Positions 1 to 8,707 of a DNA stretch of 32,947 nucleotides are shown piece after piece (the stretch's first letter is position 1; every line of letters begins with the position of its first letter). The translations under genes and the position numbers were made by a program. The notes under the pieces are model-generated. The model was not told where the DNA came from. It did not search any database and saw only the letters and a list, made by a program, of their open reading frames with translations. This DNA is from Chloroflexota bacterium (GTDB lineage: Bacteria > Chloroflexota > Dehalococcoidia > JACQUA01): the NCBI GenBank assembly GCA_016210565.1, contig JACQUA010000402.1:1-32947 (forward strand), in the 5' to 3' direction.

Positions 1-343
1 CCTTTACGAAACTGATCCTTACCCACATCTCCAGGGCTGGACACAGAGCGTCTCTTGAGATGTGGAACATAGGCGCAGCCAATAGTTTGATTGCTCCAGG
101 CGAGGTTGCGAATAACCGGTACCACAGGCGTCCCTGCCTGTGAGCGCTGGATCTTGAACAAGGCAAACTTAATCCGTTAGTGACGAATGGCAAGCATCCA
201 ATTCGTTCCGGACACGGTCATTGGTACAAGAAGGTACCGTACAAGGTCCAACTCTCGCAGGCACGGAGGCCTGCGGTACCGGTCCTCTGTGTCCAGCCCG
301 AGATGTGGGACACGATCAGTTTACGAAAGGGGGAGGAAGACGT
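1..343. repeat. Repeat-filled intergenic stretch downstream of CapA-like gene
   Basis: I see no credible gene here. Two copies of a palindromic element lie in opposite orientation at about 115-148 and 252-283; each has a conserved ACCGGTACCAC arm (GGTACCGGT in reverse) and a CAGGC/GCCTG core. Two copies of a second repeat, with a TGTGTCCAGC half and a GAGATGTGG half, lie at about 36-70 and 284-316. The same families recur near 10.8, 13.2, 20.2, 23.0-23.3 and 30.8 kb, always between genes. The short open frames across this stretch are repeat sequence. Confidence 0.7.
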
Positions 344-1480
344 TTACCCATCCAATGAGTTGACGACCACCAGCTCATCTCCTTCCGGAGTAAGGGTGGT
401 CCCGAGTTCTTTGCACAATGGCTCGATGTACCGGCGGACTTCCTCGAACCGCGGATCGCTGCGGGACAGGAATTCCGGCTCGGCCCGCTGATTGGTCCAG
501 ACAGGCAGGATTGACACCTTCTGCGCGCCCTTCCTGTTGATGACGCACTTCACCATCATGACGTATCGCCGTTCTTCGGCGCTTGCCTTGCGATGGGTAC
601 TCGAAGCATCAGCAGCGGCGCGCGGCCCTGGTTTTGGCGGCTCCGAGCGGCGGGCGCCCTCCTGTCCGAAGTTGCCCAGGCTGTAGAAGATGGCTTTCCC
701 CCGGTATACCTCCACGCCTTTGATCGTGTTGCCATGATGCCCGATGACAAGGTCCGCTCCCGCCTCCACAGCCCTGTGGCCAACCCCCGGCTGATACATG
801 GCGATCACCCCGGGCACGGCATCCAATCCCCAGTGTACCGAAACAATGACGACATCAACATCATTGCGCAACCTGCGAATATCCTCTTCCATGGCCTGGA
901 GATCATCTTCGCGGGCAATGGTTATTATCTTTGGCGGCGTACCCGGCTGGTACCCCTGGGCTTCGAAATAGGTCGCCACGTGAATAGGGGCGCAGCCCGG
1001 TTTTCCTTCACGGGCTTCGTACTCGACCGGCAGCACCGAGTTATAGCCCAGGAATCCGACCTTGACGCCCTTACGTTCTAGGATTGCCGGTCTCCTGGCT
1101 TCGACGATGTCTTTTCCGGCCCCGATCACCTTCATTCCGTTGCCCCGGATAACGTCTATGGAATCGAGCAATGCCTCGGGGCCGTAGGAAAAGCAGTGAT
1201 TGCCGGCGTGGGATATCACGTTGAACCCGGCGAAAACCAGCGATTTGGCGTTTTGAGGGTCGACCCTGGCCTGGGCCGTGTTGTGGTCCCGGTATTGCAG
1301 GCAACCCCTGGTGGAGAATATCCTCTCCAGATGGGCGAAGGATATGTCGGCTTCCTTGATCTTCTGATGGACTCTGGAAAAAAGGGATTCGACAGGTTCT
1401 CCCCGCTCCACCCGCGCCGGCGCTATGTTGCCCACGGCGTGGATTACGATGGCTTCTCCTGGTCCGGCCTGATCGGTCAC
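344..1480 (-). CDS. CapA/PgsA-family protein (metallophosphatase-like fold), copy 1
   Basis: This 378-aa protein belongs to the CapA (poly-gamma-glutamate capsule biosynthesis) family. Family landmarks run in order: an IHAVGN strand (12-18), an HLE turn (50-52), a GNH helix cap (93-95), VHWG (215-218), AGADLVIGHHG (240-250) and FYSLGNF near 255-262. Typical CapA proteins are membrane-anchored and start with a GD motif; this one has no signal peptide or membrane helix and carries GN (N18). It also has N251 where the family usually has the second His of GHHPH. The start is GTG, chosen for a GGAG Shine-Dalgarno 5 nt upstream. It lies downstream of two AOR-family genes and is paralogous to the gene at 13327-14490. 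A cytosolic hydrolase or amide ligase-like role is possible, but substrate and metal use are unknown. Confidence 0.85.
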   Translation of the reverse strand: MTDQAGPGEAIVIHAVGNIAPARVERGEPVESLFSRVHQKIKEADISFAHLERIFSTRGCLQYRDHNTAQARVDPQNAKSLVFAGFNVISHAGNHCFSYGPEALLDSIDVIRGNGMKVIGAGKDIVEARRPAILERKGVKVGFLGYNSVLPVEYEAREGKPGCAPIHVATYFEAQGYQPGTPPKIITIAREDDLQAMEEDIRRLRNDVDVVIVSVHWGLDAVPGVIAMYQPGVGHRAVEAGADLVIGHHGNTIKGVEVYRGKAIFYSLGNFGQEGARRSEPPKPGPRAAADASSTHRKASAEERRYVMMVKCVINRKGAQKVSILPVWTNQRAEPEFLSRSDPRFEEVRRYIEPLCKELGTTLTPEGDELVVVNSLDG

Positions 1481-1543
1481 TTTTACTCCTTCAGAATCCC
1501 ATTCCGTGAATGCCCGGTGCGATCCCTTCGCGTCTCCCCACCC

Positions 1544-1564
1544 CCGCAGGCTAAAGACCTGCGG
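1544..1564 (-). terminator. Hairpin between AOR-like and CapA-like genes
   Basis: A perfect 7-bp inverted repeat, CCGCAGG/CCTGCGG with a 7-nt loop, sits in the 117-nt gap between the AOR-like gene (stop at 1598) and the CapA-like start (1480). No T-run follows it on the minus strand, so it may attenuate transcription, stabilise mRNA or be another intergenic palindrome. Confidence 0.3.
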
Positions 1565-1597
1565 CTACGCCACCCCCGGGCGCGGGCACAATATTGG

Positions 1598-3436
1598 TTA
1601 GTCCAGGTCCAGTTCCGCCAGCTTCTCCCGGGTTGGAACGCCCTCTTCGCTCCAGCCCCGGTAGGAATAATATTCGTTCAGCATCTCGCCCAGAGGCGGC
1701 AAATGATTGGCGGCGTCGCTCTTGCCGCCCCGTTTATGCACCATGATCCTCGGCGGGAGCATGTCGTCCTTCCGGCTCAGTCCCCGCCTCACGTTGATCA
1801 TGCGCTGCAGGTTGAAGACCCGCTCGCCGATTTTCAGGCTCTCCGCCAGGCTAACGTCCCAGCCCGTGGCATACCGCAAGAACTCGGCATGATACGTGGG
1901 CGTGACATGCTGGTCGGCGCGGTTCCGGCCGCCAGACATCAGTTTACAGGTCGTCAGGCAGTCCATGAGGCAGCGGAAGTTCTGCAGCTTGGCAACGATC
2001 TCGCCGCGCCCCTTGACGCGGAACCGGTTTTCCAGGCTGTCCACGTTTTCCGGAAAGCCGAGATCACGGGCCAGGAAATTCGGAGGCGATACGGCCAGCG
2101 CCGAAATGTGGTCCGCCCCTCTGCTGGCAGTAGCATATTCGAGGGCCACCGCGTTGCTTGACCGGGGGTCATGTGCGGGGAGTTCCAGTCCCTTCACATG
2201 GATGGCGTACTCTTTGGCGACACCGCCCATAGCTTCCGCCGCTTTCCGCACCCCTTGCCCCAGCAAGCGGGCCAGCCTTTGATCGCTCTCCCCGATCTGT
2301 CTCACCATCTCCACCATAGCCTCGGCCTTTCCCCATCCCAACCGGATGCCGCCAGTGTCAGCCGGACTTATCAAGCCTTTTTCAAAGCACTCGGTGGCGA
2401 AAGCGATAACCCCACCGGTGGAAATTGAGTCCATGCCATACTTCTGGCAAAGGTCGAAGGCTTCCTGCAAAGCTTCCATGTCGTCTATCAGGCACTGGGA
2501 TCCCATTGGGACCAGTGCCTCGTAGACAATGGCGCGGCGTCCCCCGATGTTGTGGGAGTCGGCGCAGCTATACCGGCAGCCAAGACATTTGTGAGCTTCG
2601 CCGGAAAGCATGGACTCAATCAATTTAGGCAGGAAGCCCGGGAAATCGTCTTCCAGGAAATTCTTGATGACCGCCCGGCCTTTGTTCCAATGAATCGTGC
2701 GGTGCTCGGCAAACGTCTCACGCCAGAGTTCGGTCTCCATCACCGGCTTTACCGGCAGGCGCTCCAGGACGATTCTTTTCAGGCCCGCATCGTCGTAGCC
2801 CCGCGGGAGAACTCCACCGCTCACCACCACCGCCTTGAGGTTCTTCGAGCCCATTACGGCGCCCATCCCGCACCTGGCGGCGGCGCGCCCGTCCCGGCCG
2901 TCGTTCAGGATGGCGGCAAACCTGACCTGCCTCTCACCCGCCGGGCCGATACAGGCGACGGTGGCCCGCGGGTCCGTCTCTTTCCTCAGTATCTCATCTG
3001 CTTCCCACGTGTCCCTGCCCCAGACATGGTCTGCCTCCAGGACCTTCGGCTGCCCGGCTTGGACCCAGAAGTAGACAGGTTTTTCGGATTTCCCCGTGAA
3101 TACGATGCCGTCATAGCCGGCGCGCTTCAATCCCGCCGCCCAACTGCCGCCCGCGTGGGCCGAACCCCAGGCGTTGGTCAGGGGTGACAGCGCGGCAACG
3201 ATATGACGGCTGCTCGATGGCACGACAGAGCCGGTCAAAGGACCGGTCATGAACATTAAGGGGTTGTCCGGAGAAAGCGGGTCGGTGGTAGCGGATGTCG
3301 TTTCCCAGAGAATCTTGGCGGCCAGCCCCTCGCCCCCCAGGTATTTCTTGGCAGTCTTTTCGTCCAGATGCTCCACTGCGACGCTCCGGGCGCCTAAATC
3401 TACCTTCAGGATTTTGCCGGTGTAACCGTTTGGCAT
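1598..3436 (-). CDS. Aldehyde:ferredoxin oxidoreductase (AOR) family, copy 1
   Basis: This 612-aa protein has the normal length of tungsten-dependent aldehyde:ferredoxin oxidoreductases, which oxidise aldehydes to carboxylates and pass electrons to ferredoxin. The N-terminal motif GYTGKILKVDL (4-14) opens the AOR N domain. The pterin-binding segment DGRDGRAAARCGMG followed by MGSKNLKAV lies at 179-203. A C-x2-C-x3-C set (C284, C287, C291) plus a Cys at 493 or 497 matches the four [4Fe-4S] ligands known in Pyrococcus AOR. The ATG is preceded by GGAG at 6 nt. It follows a close paralogue (3618-5588) across a repeat-filled gap. Specificity within the family (AOR, benzoyl-CoA-reductase-associated or other) cannot be decided from sequence. 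Confidence 0.93.
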   Translation of the reverse strand: MPNGYTGKILKVDLGARSVAVEHLDEKTAKKYLGGEGLAAKILWETTSATTDPLSPDNPLMFMTGPLTGSVVPSSSRHIVAALSPLTNAWGSAHAGGSWAAGLKRAGYDGIVFTGKSEKPVYFWVQAGQPKVLEADHVWGRDTWEADEILRKETDPRATVACIGPAGERQVRFAAILNDGRDGRAAARCGMGAVMGSKNLKAVVVSGGVLPRGYDDAGLKRIVLERLPVKPVMETELWRETFAEHRTIHWNKGRAVIKNFLEDDFPGFLPKLIESMLSGEAHKCLGCRYSCADSHNIGGRRAIVYEALVPMGSQCLIDDMEALQEAFDLCQKYGMDSISTGGVIAFATECFEKGLISPADTGGIRLGWGKAEAMVEMVRQIGESDQRLARLLGQGVRKAAEAMGGVAKEYAIHVKGLELPAHDPRSSNAVALEYATASRGADHISALAVSPPNFLARDLGFPENVDSLENRFRVKGRGEIVAKLQNFRCLMDCLTTCKLMSGGRNRADQHVTPTYHAEFLRYATGWDVSLAESLKIGERVFNLQRMINVRRGLSRKDDMLPPRIMVHKRGGKSDAANHLPPLGEMLNEYYSYRGWSEEGVPTREKLAELDLD

Positions 3437-3462
3437 GAATATCTCCGATCGATTGTTACGAA

Positions 3463-3614
3463 CATGTCACCCTGAGCCGGAGCCCTGAGCGAAGCGAAGG
3501 CGAAGGGTCTTTCGCCCCACACCTCACCCCAAAAGAACTTGTCCTGAGCGAAGCGAAGGATTCTTCGACTATCCCGATTCTATCGGGACTGCGCTCGCTT
3601 CGCTCAGAATGACA
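3463..3614. repeat. Intergenic GAGCGAAGCGAAG repeat cluster
   Basis: The gap between the two AOR-like genes holds three copies of a CTGAGCGAAGCGAAGG-type unit, a TTCTTCGACT segment and a small CCCGAT/ATCGGG hairpin, ending with GCTCAGAATGAC. The same unit appears in inverse orientation at the end of the window (32905-32947). The unit is typical of short interspersed repeats in environmental bacterial genomes. No coding potential is seen. Confidence 0.75.
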
Positions 3615-3617
3615 TTT

Positions 3618-5588
3618 TCATCCTTCATTGTCCCGACTCATCGGGATGGCCGATTGCTCGCAAGATCGCGCCACCACGATGCCTCGGGGGTGCGTGTCCG
3701 AATTCCGACACGCGCGAAAAAGAGATGGAGGCGGCAACCCGGTTCGGTCCAGGCCCAACTCCTCGAGTTTCTCCCCGGTCGGTATACCCTCCTCGCTCCA
3801 GCCGCGGAAGGCATAGTATTCGTTGAGCATCTCGCCCAGGGGAGGCAGGTTATACGCGGCGTCGCTCTTCCCCCCGCGGGTGTGTACCATGATTCTGGGC
3901 GGGAGCATATCGTCCTTCCGGCTCAGCCCGCGCCTCACATTGATCATGCGCTGAAGGTTAAAAATTCGCCTGCCGATTTTCAGGCACTCGTCCAGGGTCA
4001 TGTTCCATCCCGTCGCAAGACTGAGGAACTCGGCAAAGTTGGAGGGCGCGATGTGCTGGTCGGCGCGGTTCAGCCCGCCGCACATTAACTTGCAGGTGGA
4101 CAGGCAATCCATCATGCAGCGGAAGTCCTGAAGCCTGGCAACAACCTCCGCTCGCCCGGTGGCGCGAAACCGGTTTTCCAGGCTATCCTGGTTTTCGGGC
4201 AGGCCAAGATCACGCAACAGGAAGTCCGGCGCCGCCACGGCAAACGCCGATACGTGGTCGGCGCCTCTGTTGGCCGTGGCGTACTCCAGGGCCAGGGCAT
4301 TGCTGGACCGGGGGTCATGCGCCGGCAATTCCAGTCCCTTGACGTGCATGGCGTACGCTGCCGCAACTCCGCCAAGGGTCTCCGCCGCCTGGCGCACACC
4401 CTGGCCCAGCAGCCGGGCAAATTTCTGTTCGCTCTCCCCGATCTGTCTCACCATCTCGACCATGGCTGCGGCGTTCCCCCACCTCAGTTGAACTCCACCG
4501 GTATCGGCGGCGGTGACCATGCCTTTTTCAAAGGCTTCTATCGCGAAAGCCACCACACCTCCCGCGGATATGGAGTCCATGCCATATCTCTGGCACAGAT
4601 CGAAAGCTTCCTGCAGGGCCTCAAGGTCGTCTATCAGGCACTGCGAACCGAGAGGGACGAGGGCCTCGTAAACAACGCTGCGGCGTCCACCAATGTTATG
4701 GGAGTCGGCGCAACTGTACCGGCAGCCAAAACAATAGTGCGGTTCGCCGGAGAGCATTGACTCGGTCAGTTTGGGCAGGAAGCCATGGAAATCGTCATCC
4801 AGGAAATTCTTGATAACCCCCCGCCCCTTAACATTCCAGTGGACCCGGCGGTGCTCCGCAAAGGTGGTACGCCAGAGCCCGCTTTCTATCAGCGGCGCCG
4901 GCGGCAGGTGCTCGTGAATGCTTTTCTTCAGGCCGTCTTCATCGCTGACCCTGGGGCGCGTCCCGCCGCTGACAACCACCGCCTTGAGGTTCTTGGAGCC
5001 CATCAGGGCCCCCATACCGCACCTGGCCGCGGCCCGCCCGTCCCGGCCGTCGTTCAGCACGGCGGCAAACCTCACCAGCCTCTCTCCCGCCGGGCCGATA
5101 GAGGCCACGCTGGCCCGGGAGTCCGTCTCTTTCCTCAGGACTTCGTCCGTTTCCCAGGTGTCCCGGCCCCAGACGTGGCCTGCGTCGAGAATCCTGGCTT
5201 GCCCGTCGTTGATCCACAGGTAGACCGGTCTTCTGGATTTCCCGGTTAAGACGATGCCGTCAAAACCAGCCCGCTTGAGCCCGGCGCCCCAGCTACCCCC
5301 GGAATGGGCAGCGCCCCAGACGCCGGTCAGGGGCGACAGACCGGCGACAATATAGCGGCTGCTGGCCGGGACGACCGAACCGGTCAGGGGTCCGGTCATG
5401 AACATCAAGGGGTTTTCCGGAGACAGGGGGTCGGTGGTTGAAGTAGTCGTCTCCCACAGTATCTTAGCGGCAAATCCCTCTCCGCCGAGGTACCTTCTGG
5501 CGGTGTCATCGTCAAGGTCCTGAACCTGAAGGCTGTGGCTGCTTAAGTCCACCCTGAGGATCTTGCCTGTATAACCGCCTGGCGACAT
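3618..5588 (-). CDS. Aldehyde:ferredoxin oxidoreductase (AOR) family, copy 2
   Basis: This 656-aa paralogue of the AOR at 1598-3436 aligns almost without gaps, including GYTGKILRVDL, DGRDGRAAARCGMG, MGSKNLKAV and the C-x2-C-x3-C cluster motif (FGCRYSC) near residues 286-293. The ATG at 5588 was chosen because it matches the paralogue's start; a GTG at 5612 overlapping the upstream gene's stop (GTGA) is an alternative. Oddly, the frame runs about 39 residues past the paralogue's C-terminus: where copy 1 ends GLD-type then stop, copy 2 continues through a near-palindrome at 3692-3713 into repeat-like sequence. This suggests loss of the original stop. It lies directly downstream of a solute-binding lipoprotein gene and is probably co-transcribed with it. 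Confidence 0.92.
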   Translation of the reverse strand: MSPGGYTGKILRVDLSSHSLQVQDLDDDTARRYLGGEGFAAKILWETTTSTTDPLSPENPLMFMTGPLTGSVVPASSRYIVAGLSPLTGVWGAAHSGGSWGAGLKRAGFDGIVLTGKSRRPVYLWINDGQARILDAGHVWGRDTWETDEVLRKETDSRASVASIGPAGERLVRFAAVLNDGRDGRAAARCGMGALMGSKNLKAVVVSGGTRPRVSDEDGLKKSIHEHLPPAPLIESGLWRTTFAEHRRVHWNVKGRGVIKNFLDDDFHGFLPKLTESMLSGEPHYCFGCRYSCADSHNIGGRRSVVYEALVPLGSQCLIDDLEALQEAFDLCQRYGMDSISAGGVVAFAIEAFEKGMVTAADTGGVQLRWGNAAAMVEMVRQIGESEQKFARLLGQGVRQAAETLGGVAAAYAMHVKGLELPAHDPRSSNALALEYATANRGADHVSAFAVAAPDFLLRDLGLPENQDSLENRFRATGRAEVVARLQDFRCMMDCLSTCKLMCGGLNRADQHIAPSNFAEFLSLATGWNMTLDECLKIGRRIFNLQRMINVRRGLSRKDDMLPPRIMVHTRGGKSDAAYNLPPLGEMLNEYYAFRGWSEEGIPTGEKLEELGLDRTGLPPPSLFRACRNSDTHPRGIVVARSCEQSAIPMSRDNEG

Positions 5589-5608
5589 CTGAATTATGCT
5601 GCCTGACT

Positions 5609-7417
5609 TCACTTCAGCTTGATGTGTTCGTAGCCGGTCACGAACGGGTTAGCCATGAGGAGCGGCCAGTCGCCAATCCTCTTGCTCACCCCCAGGGTCA
5701 TGTGTTCGCGGGTAATCGGCACCGAATAGTAGTTATCGTAAATCTTTTTGTGGAACTCGTAGTTTATCTTTTGCCTCTTCTCGAAGTCCGGTTCATTGGT
5801 TCCCTTCGCGATCAGATCATCGAGCTCGGGATATTCAAACTGGATGTTGAACCCGGTGCTCTTACTCCAGAAGAAGGACGCCGCGCCGATCATTTCGTCG
5901 TCCCAGGTGTTGCGCCACGCCGGGAAGGCAAATCCGGCATTCTTCCGACCGGTCTGCCTGGTCCGGTGGGTGGCCAGGTCGATTTGCTGGCGCGTGACCT
6001 TGATGCCTATTTTCTCCCAGTATATGGACACGGCCTCAGCCAGCTCCCTCGTTGAATGCCCGCTGGCCGGGAACTGGAGCATGGTTACACTAAAACCGTT
6101 AGGGAAGCCGGCTTCGGCCAGCAGCCGTTTGGCCTGCTCGGGATCATAAGGATATGGCTTCCACGCCGGGTCATAGGAGGCCTGTACATTGACCGGCGCT
6201 GCTATTATGGGCCACGGGTCGCCTATCCCGTTCAGCACCTTTTCGATGATCTCCTGGCGATTGACAGCCAGATTGAGGGCCTTGCGGACCTTCAGCGCCC
6301 TTTCCGGCTCCTTGGCCAGCACCCAGGGCACGTTGGGGTCAAAGGTTTCCTTTGCCGGCAGGTACTGGCCGCCCAGAGCTATGCCTATGACCGACACGTC
6401 GCGTATTGTCCTGATGTCGAGACCGGCCGCCTTCGCTTCGGGAACAAAGGACAATGGAACCGCCGCGATGTCCGCCTCGCCGGTGCGCAGCATGGCGATG
6501 GCCGTGGCCGGTTCAGAAATCAGCTTTATGACCAGGGTCTTGTAGTCCGGCGTTATCCGCCAGTGGTTCGGGACGGCCTCGAACTCCAGCTCTTTGCTGA
6601 CCTCATGCCGGACGAACTTGAACGGCCCGGTCCCGATAGGGTGGCGCCCGGCCTCCTTTTCCCCCACCTTCTCTACGTACTTCTTCGAAACTATGGGGAG
6701 AATCAAGCGGGACACGGTGGCATTTTCCAGCGGCCAGGTCCAGTCAGTCCCTTGGAGATGAACGGCCAGCTTGTAGGGCCCCAGTATTTCCACCCTGGAC
6801 CTGGACATCGCAGCTTTTCCGGCGCTCACCGAGTTCGGCGCCGCCACCATCTCGATGGTGAACTTCACGTCTTCGGCCGTCATCTCCCCGTACCCCTCGT
6901 GGAACTGCACGCCCTGGCGCAGGTTTATGAACAATGTCTTGCCGTCCTGAGACCACTCGGGCAGCGTTTCGGCTAACATGGGACGAAGCTGCCTTGTGGC
7001 AGGCTCCATATCCCACAGACTCTCATAGTTGGGCAACTGGCTGTAGGCCTGCTGGGAATCGCCGTTTGGCATGAACGCTTCCTGCCCGAAGCTTTCCACC
7101 AGGGCCACCACCTTTTCCGGCTTAGGCGGCGGCGCCGACTTGGATAGCGGCTTGGATGTTGGCTTGGGCGCCGGCGGGGCGGCGGGTGTCGCCTTCGCGA
7201 CAGGCGCCGGTGTCGCTTTCGCGACAGGGGCCACTGTCGGCGCGGGTGTCGCTTTTGCCGTCGGCGGCACGGTAGGAACTGATGTTATTTTGGCAGTCGG
7301 CGCCACCGTCGGCGCCGGGGTCGCCGTGGGCGGCGACCCCGCTTCGGAGCATGCTCCCACGAGCACCACCACTACGAGTAGTAAAGAGACTGCGGCGTTA
7401 ATCCATTTTCCTTTCAT
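5609..7417 (-). CDS. Peptide/nickel-type ABC solute-binding lipoprotein, copy 1
   Basis: This 602-aa extracytoplasmic substrate-binding protein belongs to the SBP_bac_5 family, which captures peptides or other small solutes for a Dpp/Opp-type ABC transporter. Residues 1-22 form a lipoprotein signal peptide ending in LVGAC with lipidated C23. A low-complexity linker of PTVAPTAKATPAP-type repeats covers about 30-100. The family signatures MLAETLPEWSQDGKTLFINL, MTAEDVKFTIEM, PIGTGPFKFV and KVRKALNLAVNRQEI follow. AAGGAAGG precedes the ATG, with a -35/-10 pair about 90-115 nt upstream. Its stop overlaps a possible GTG start of the AOR gene. It is strongly similar to the proteins at 11234-13042 and 25588-27330. 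No permease or ATPase gene is adjacent. Confidence 0.95.
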   Translation of the reverse strand: MKGKWINAAVSLLLVVVVLVGACSEAGSPPTATPAPTVAPTAKITSVPTVPPTAKATPAPTVAPVAKATPAPVAKATPAAPPAPKPTSKPLSKSAPPPKPEKVVALVESFGQEAFMPNGDSQQAYSQLPNYESLWDMEPATRQLRPMLAETLPEWSQDGKTLFINLRQGVQFHEGYGEMTAEDVKFTIEMVAAPNSVSAGKAAMSRSRVEILGPYKLAVHLQGTDWTWPLENATVSRLILPIVSKKYVEKVGEKEAGRHPIGTGPFKFVRHEVSKELEFEAVPNHWRITPDYKTLVIKLISEPATAIAMLRTGEADIAAVPLSFVPEAKAAGLDIRTIRDVSVIGIALGGQYLPAKETFDPNVPWVLAKEPERALKVRKALNLAVNRQEIIEKVLNGIGDPWPIIAAPVNVQASYDPAWKPYPYDPEQAKRLLAEAGFPNGFSVTMLQFPASGHSTRELAEAVSIYWEKIGIKVTRQQIDLATHRTRQTGRKNAGFAFPAWRNTWDDEMIGAASFFWSKSTGFNIQFEYPELDDLIAKGTNEPDFEKRQKINYEFHKKIYDNYYSVPITREHMTLGVSKRIGDWPLLMANPFVTGYEHIKLK

Positions 7418-7479
7418 TGGTTCCTTCCTTTAATAGAATTTCACTCTGCTCTTTTCAAGCCTTTCCGGAGCCGGGAAAA

Positions 7480-7499
7480 TCACATCATTGACAATGTGA
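7480..7499. promoter_or_regulatory. Operator-like dyad upstream of SBP copy 1
   Basis: A 20-bp inverted repeat has TCACAT and ATGTGA arms separated by 8 nt. It lies 3 nt downstream of the predicted -10 hexamer (minus strand) and about 60 nt upstream of the start codon, so a bound protein would cover the transcription start. The arms resemble Crp-family half-sites (TGTGA/TCACA) but their order is inverted, so Crp binding is not implied. Confidence 0.4.
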
Positions 7500-7502
7500 A
7501 TT

Positions 7503-7532
7503 ATTATAATTCGCAATGGGGGAGTATTGCAA
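7503..7532 (-). promoter_or_regulatory. Candidate sigma70-type promoter for SBP copy 1/AOR operon
   Basis: On the minus strand TTGCAA (7532-7527) and a perfect TATAAT (7508-7503) are separated by 18 nt. Transcription would start near 7496 and leave a leader of about 80 nt before the ATG at 7417. The region is locally AT-rich against a GC-rich background. Confidence 0.45.
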
Positions 7533-7574
7533 TTTGGTCCGATAGCCGGGTGGCGCAGGACTCCGTGCCTGGGC

Positions 7575-7668
7575 GGTCACTTCTCGGATCGTAGCGGACT
7601 CTCGCATCGCCGCACGGCGGACGGGATTGCTCAGTCCCGGCGAAGTCGGGACTCGCAAAGACAGTCCA
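7575..7668. repeat. Degenerate copy of a CGGACTCTCGCA/CTCGCAAAGAC palindromic repeat
   Basis: The gap downstream of the amidohydrolase gene contains CGGACTCTCGCA, GGCGGACGGGATTGC and CTCGCAAAGAC segments shared with the longer element at 14519-14630. It also has an AGTCCCG/CGGGACT hairpin at about 7632-7652. No gene is evident between 7533 and 7668. Confidence 0.5.
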
Positions 7669-8673
7669 TCACAGCTTGAGAAGACATGCAGCGTTGCCCC
7701 CAAGAATCCGCTGCTTGTCCTCGTCGGGAATGCCTGTCAAGCCCTGCACCCTGGAAACAAGCTGGTGATCAGCCATGTCAGCGGGATAATCGCTCCCCAG
7801 AACGACTTTGTCCGCACCCACCGATGCGATCAGGTACTCAAGGGCAGCCCTGGAATGCACCATCGTATCGAAGTAGAATAGCGGTAGATAATGGCTGAAT
7901 GGTCTGGTGATGGCCACCTGGCACTCCGGACGCATATGATATCCCTGCTCCAATCGCCCGCTGAGGTAAACGAGATCTCCGCCGCCGTGAGCCAGATAAA
8001 CCTTCAAGCGCGGGAATCTTTCCAGGATGCCTCCAAAGATGAGGTGAGCGCCGGCAACGGTGGTGTCCATCGGGTTTCCGATCAGAGTGGCCAGGTGATA
8101 TTTCTTCAGCCTTTCGGCGCCGGCAAACCCCGCCACCCGGCTGGGATGGACCAACACGGGTACGTCCAGTGTCTCCATCTCCCTGAACAGGGGCATCAGT
8201 TCCGGCGAGTCGAGGTCGCGCCCGTTTATGTTTGAGCCTATCTCCACCCCTCGCAACCCCAGCTTGTTGATGGCCCTGTCCAGTTCGGCCAGCGCCGTAA
8301 GCGGTTCCTGAAGTGGAACCGTGGCCAGTCCCACAAAGCGGGTTGGGTGTTCAGCCACGACTTGAGAAATCCCATCATTCTGCCGGCGGCTGAACCAGAG
8401 ACAGGCCTCCGTTTCCAGCTCATAGTAGAAGAAAGGGGGAAGCGCCGATAAGACCTGAACATCGACGCCAGCAGCGTCCATGTCCTTGATGCGGGTCTCC
8501 GGGTCCCAATACTGCCTCGTAATCGCTATGGGCGCCCGGTTCTGGACGGTAAAAGTGACTTGCTCGTGTCCTTTTTCATCCTTGACGGTAGAAGGTCCCA
8601 GGCGCCTTCCAGCATTATCCACCGCGTCGAAGCATTCGCGCGGGACGAAATGGGCATGCATGTCAATATTCAT
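7669..8673 (-). CDS. Amidohydrolase family 2 (ACMSD-like decarboxylase/hydrolase)
   Basis: This 334-aa TIM-barrel metal-dependent enzyme belongs to the Amidohydro_2 family, which includes ACMSD, gamma-resorcylate decarboxylase and 2-pyrone-4,6-dicarboxylate hydrolase. Metal and catalytic residues fall almost exactly at ACMSD positions: H6 and H8 (MHAH), H176 (VLVHP), H229 (LAHGGGD) and D295 (LGSDYP). Such enzymes typically decarboxylate aromatic or semialdehyde carboxylates without cofactor, or hydrolyse lactones. I chose ATG at 8673 because GGGGGA lies 4-5 nt upstream; an upstream GTG at 8685 is possible but would start inside that Shine-Dalgarno. It follows the TPP-binding protein gene by 34 nt, suggesting a shared transcript. 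The exact substrate is not readable from sequence. Confidence 0.92.
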   Translation of the reverse strand: MNIDMHAHFVPRECFDAVDNAGRRLGPSTVKDEKGHEQVTFTVQNRAPIAITRQYWDPETRIKDMDAAGVDVQVLSALPPFFYYELETEACLWFSRRQNDGISQVVAEHPTRFVGLATVPLQEPLTALAELDRAINKLGLRGVEIGSNINGRDLDSPELMPLFREMETLDVPVLVHPSRVAGFAGAERLKKYHLATLIGNPMDTTVAGAHLIFGGILERFPRLKVYLAHGGGDLVYLSGRLEQGYHMRPECQVAITRPFSHYLPLFYFDTMVHSRAALEYLIASVGADKVVLGSDYPADMADHQLVSRVQGLTGIPDEDKQRILGGNAACLLKL

Positions 8674-8707
8674 GCTTTCCCCCACGCAAGAACGATTCTC
8701 TTAAGCA

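Noticed and set aside
1196-2161. Long plus-strand open frame (321 codons)
   Set aside because: It lies antisense to the AOR-like and CapA-like genes, whose protein families are clear. GC-rich codon bias on the minus strand readily opens such frames; the translation has no recognisable motif.
6056-6976. 306-codon plus-strand open frame, with a similar one at 11681-12634
   Set aside because: Both are antisense to paralogous solute-binding protein genes, so their similarity to each other follows from the parent genes rather than from independent coding.
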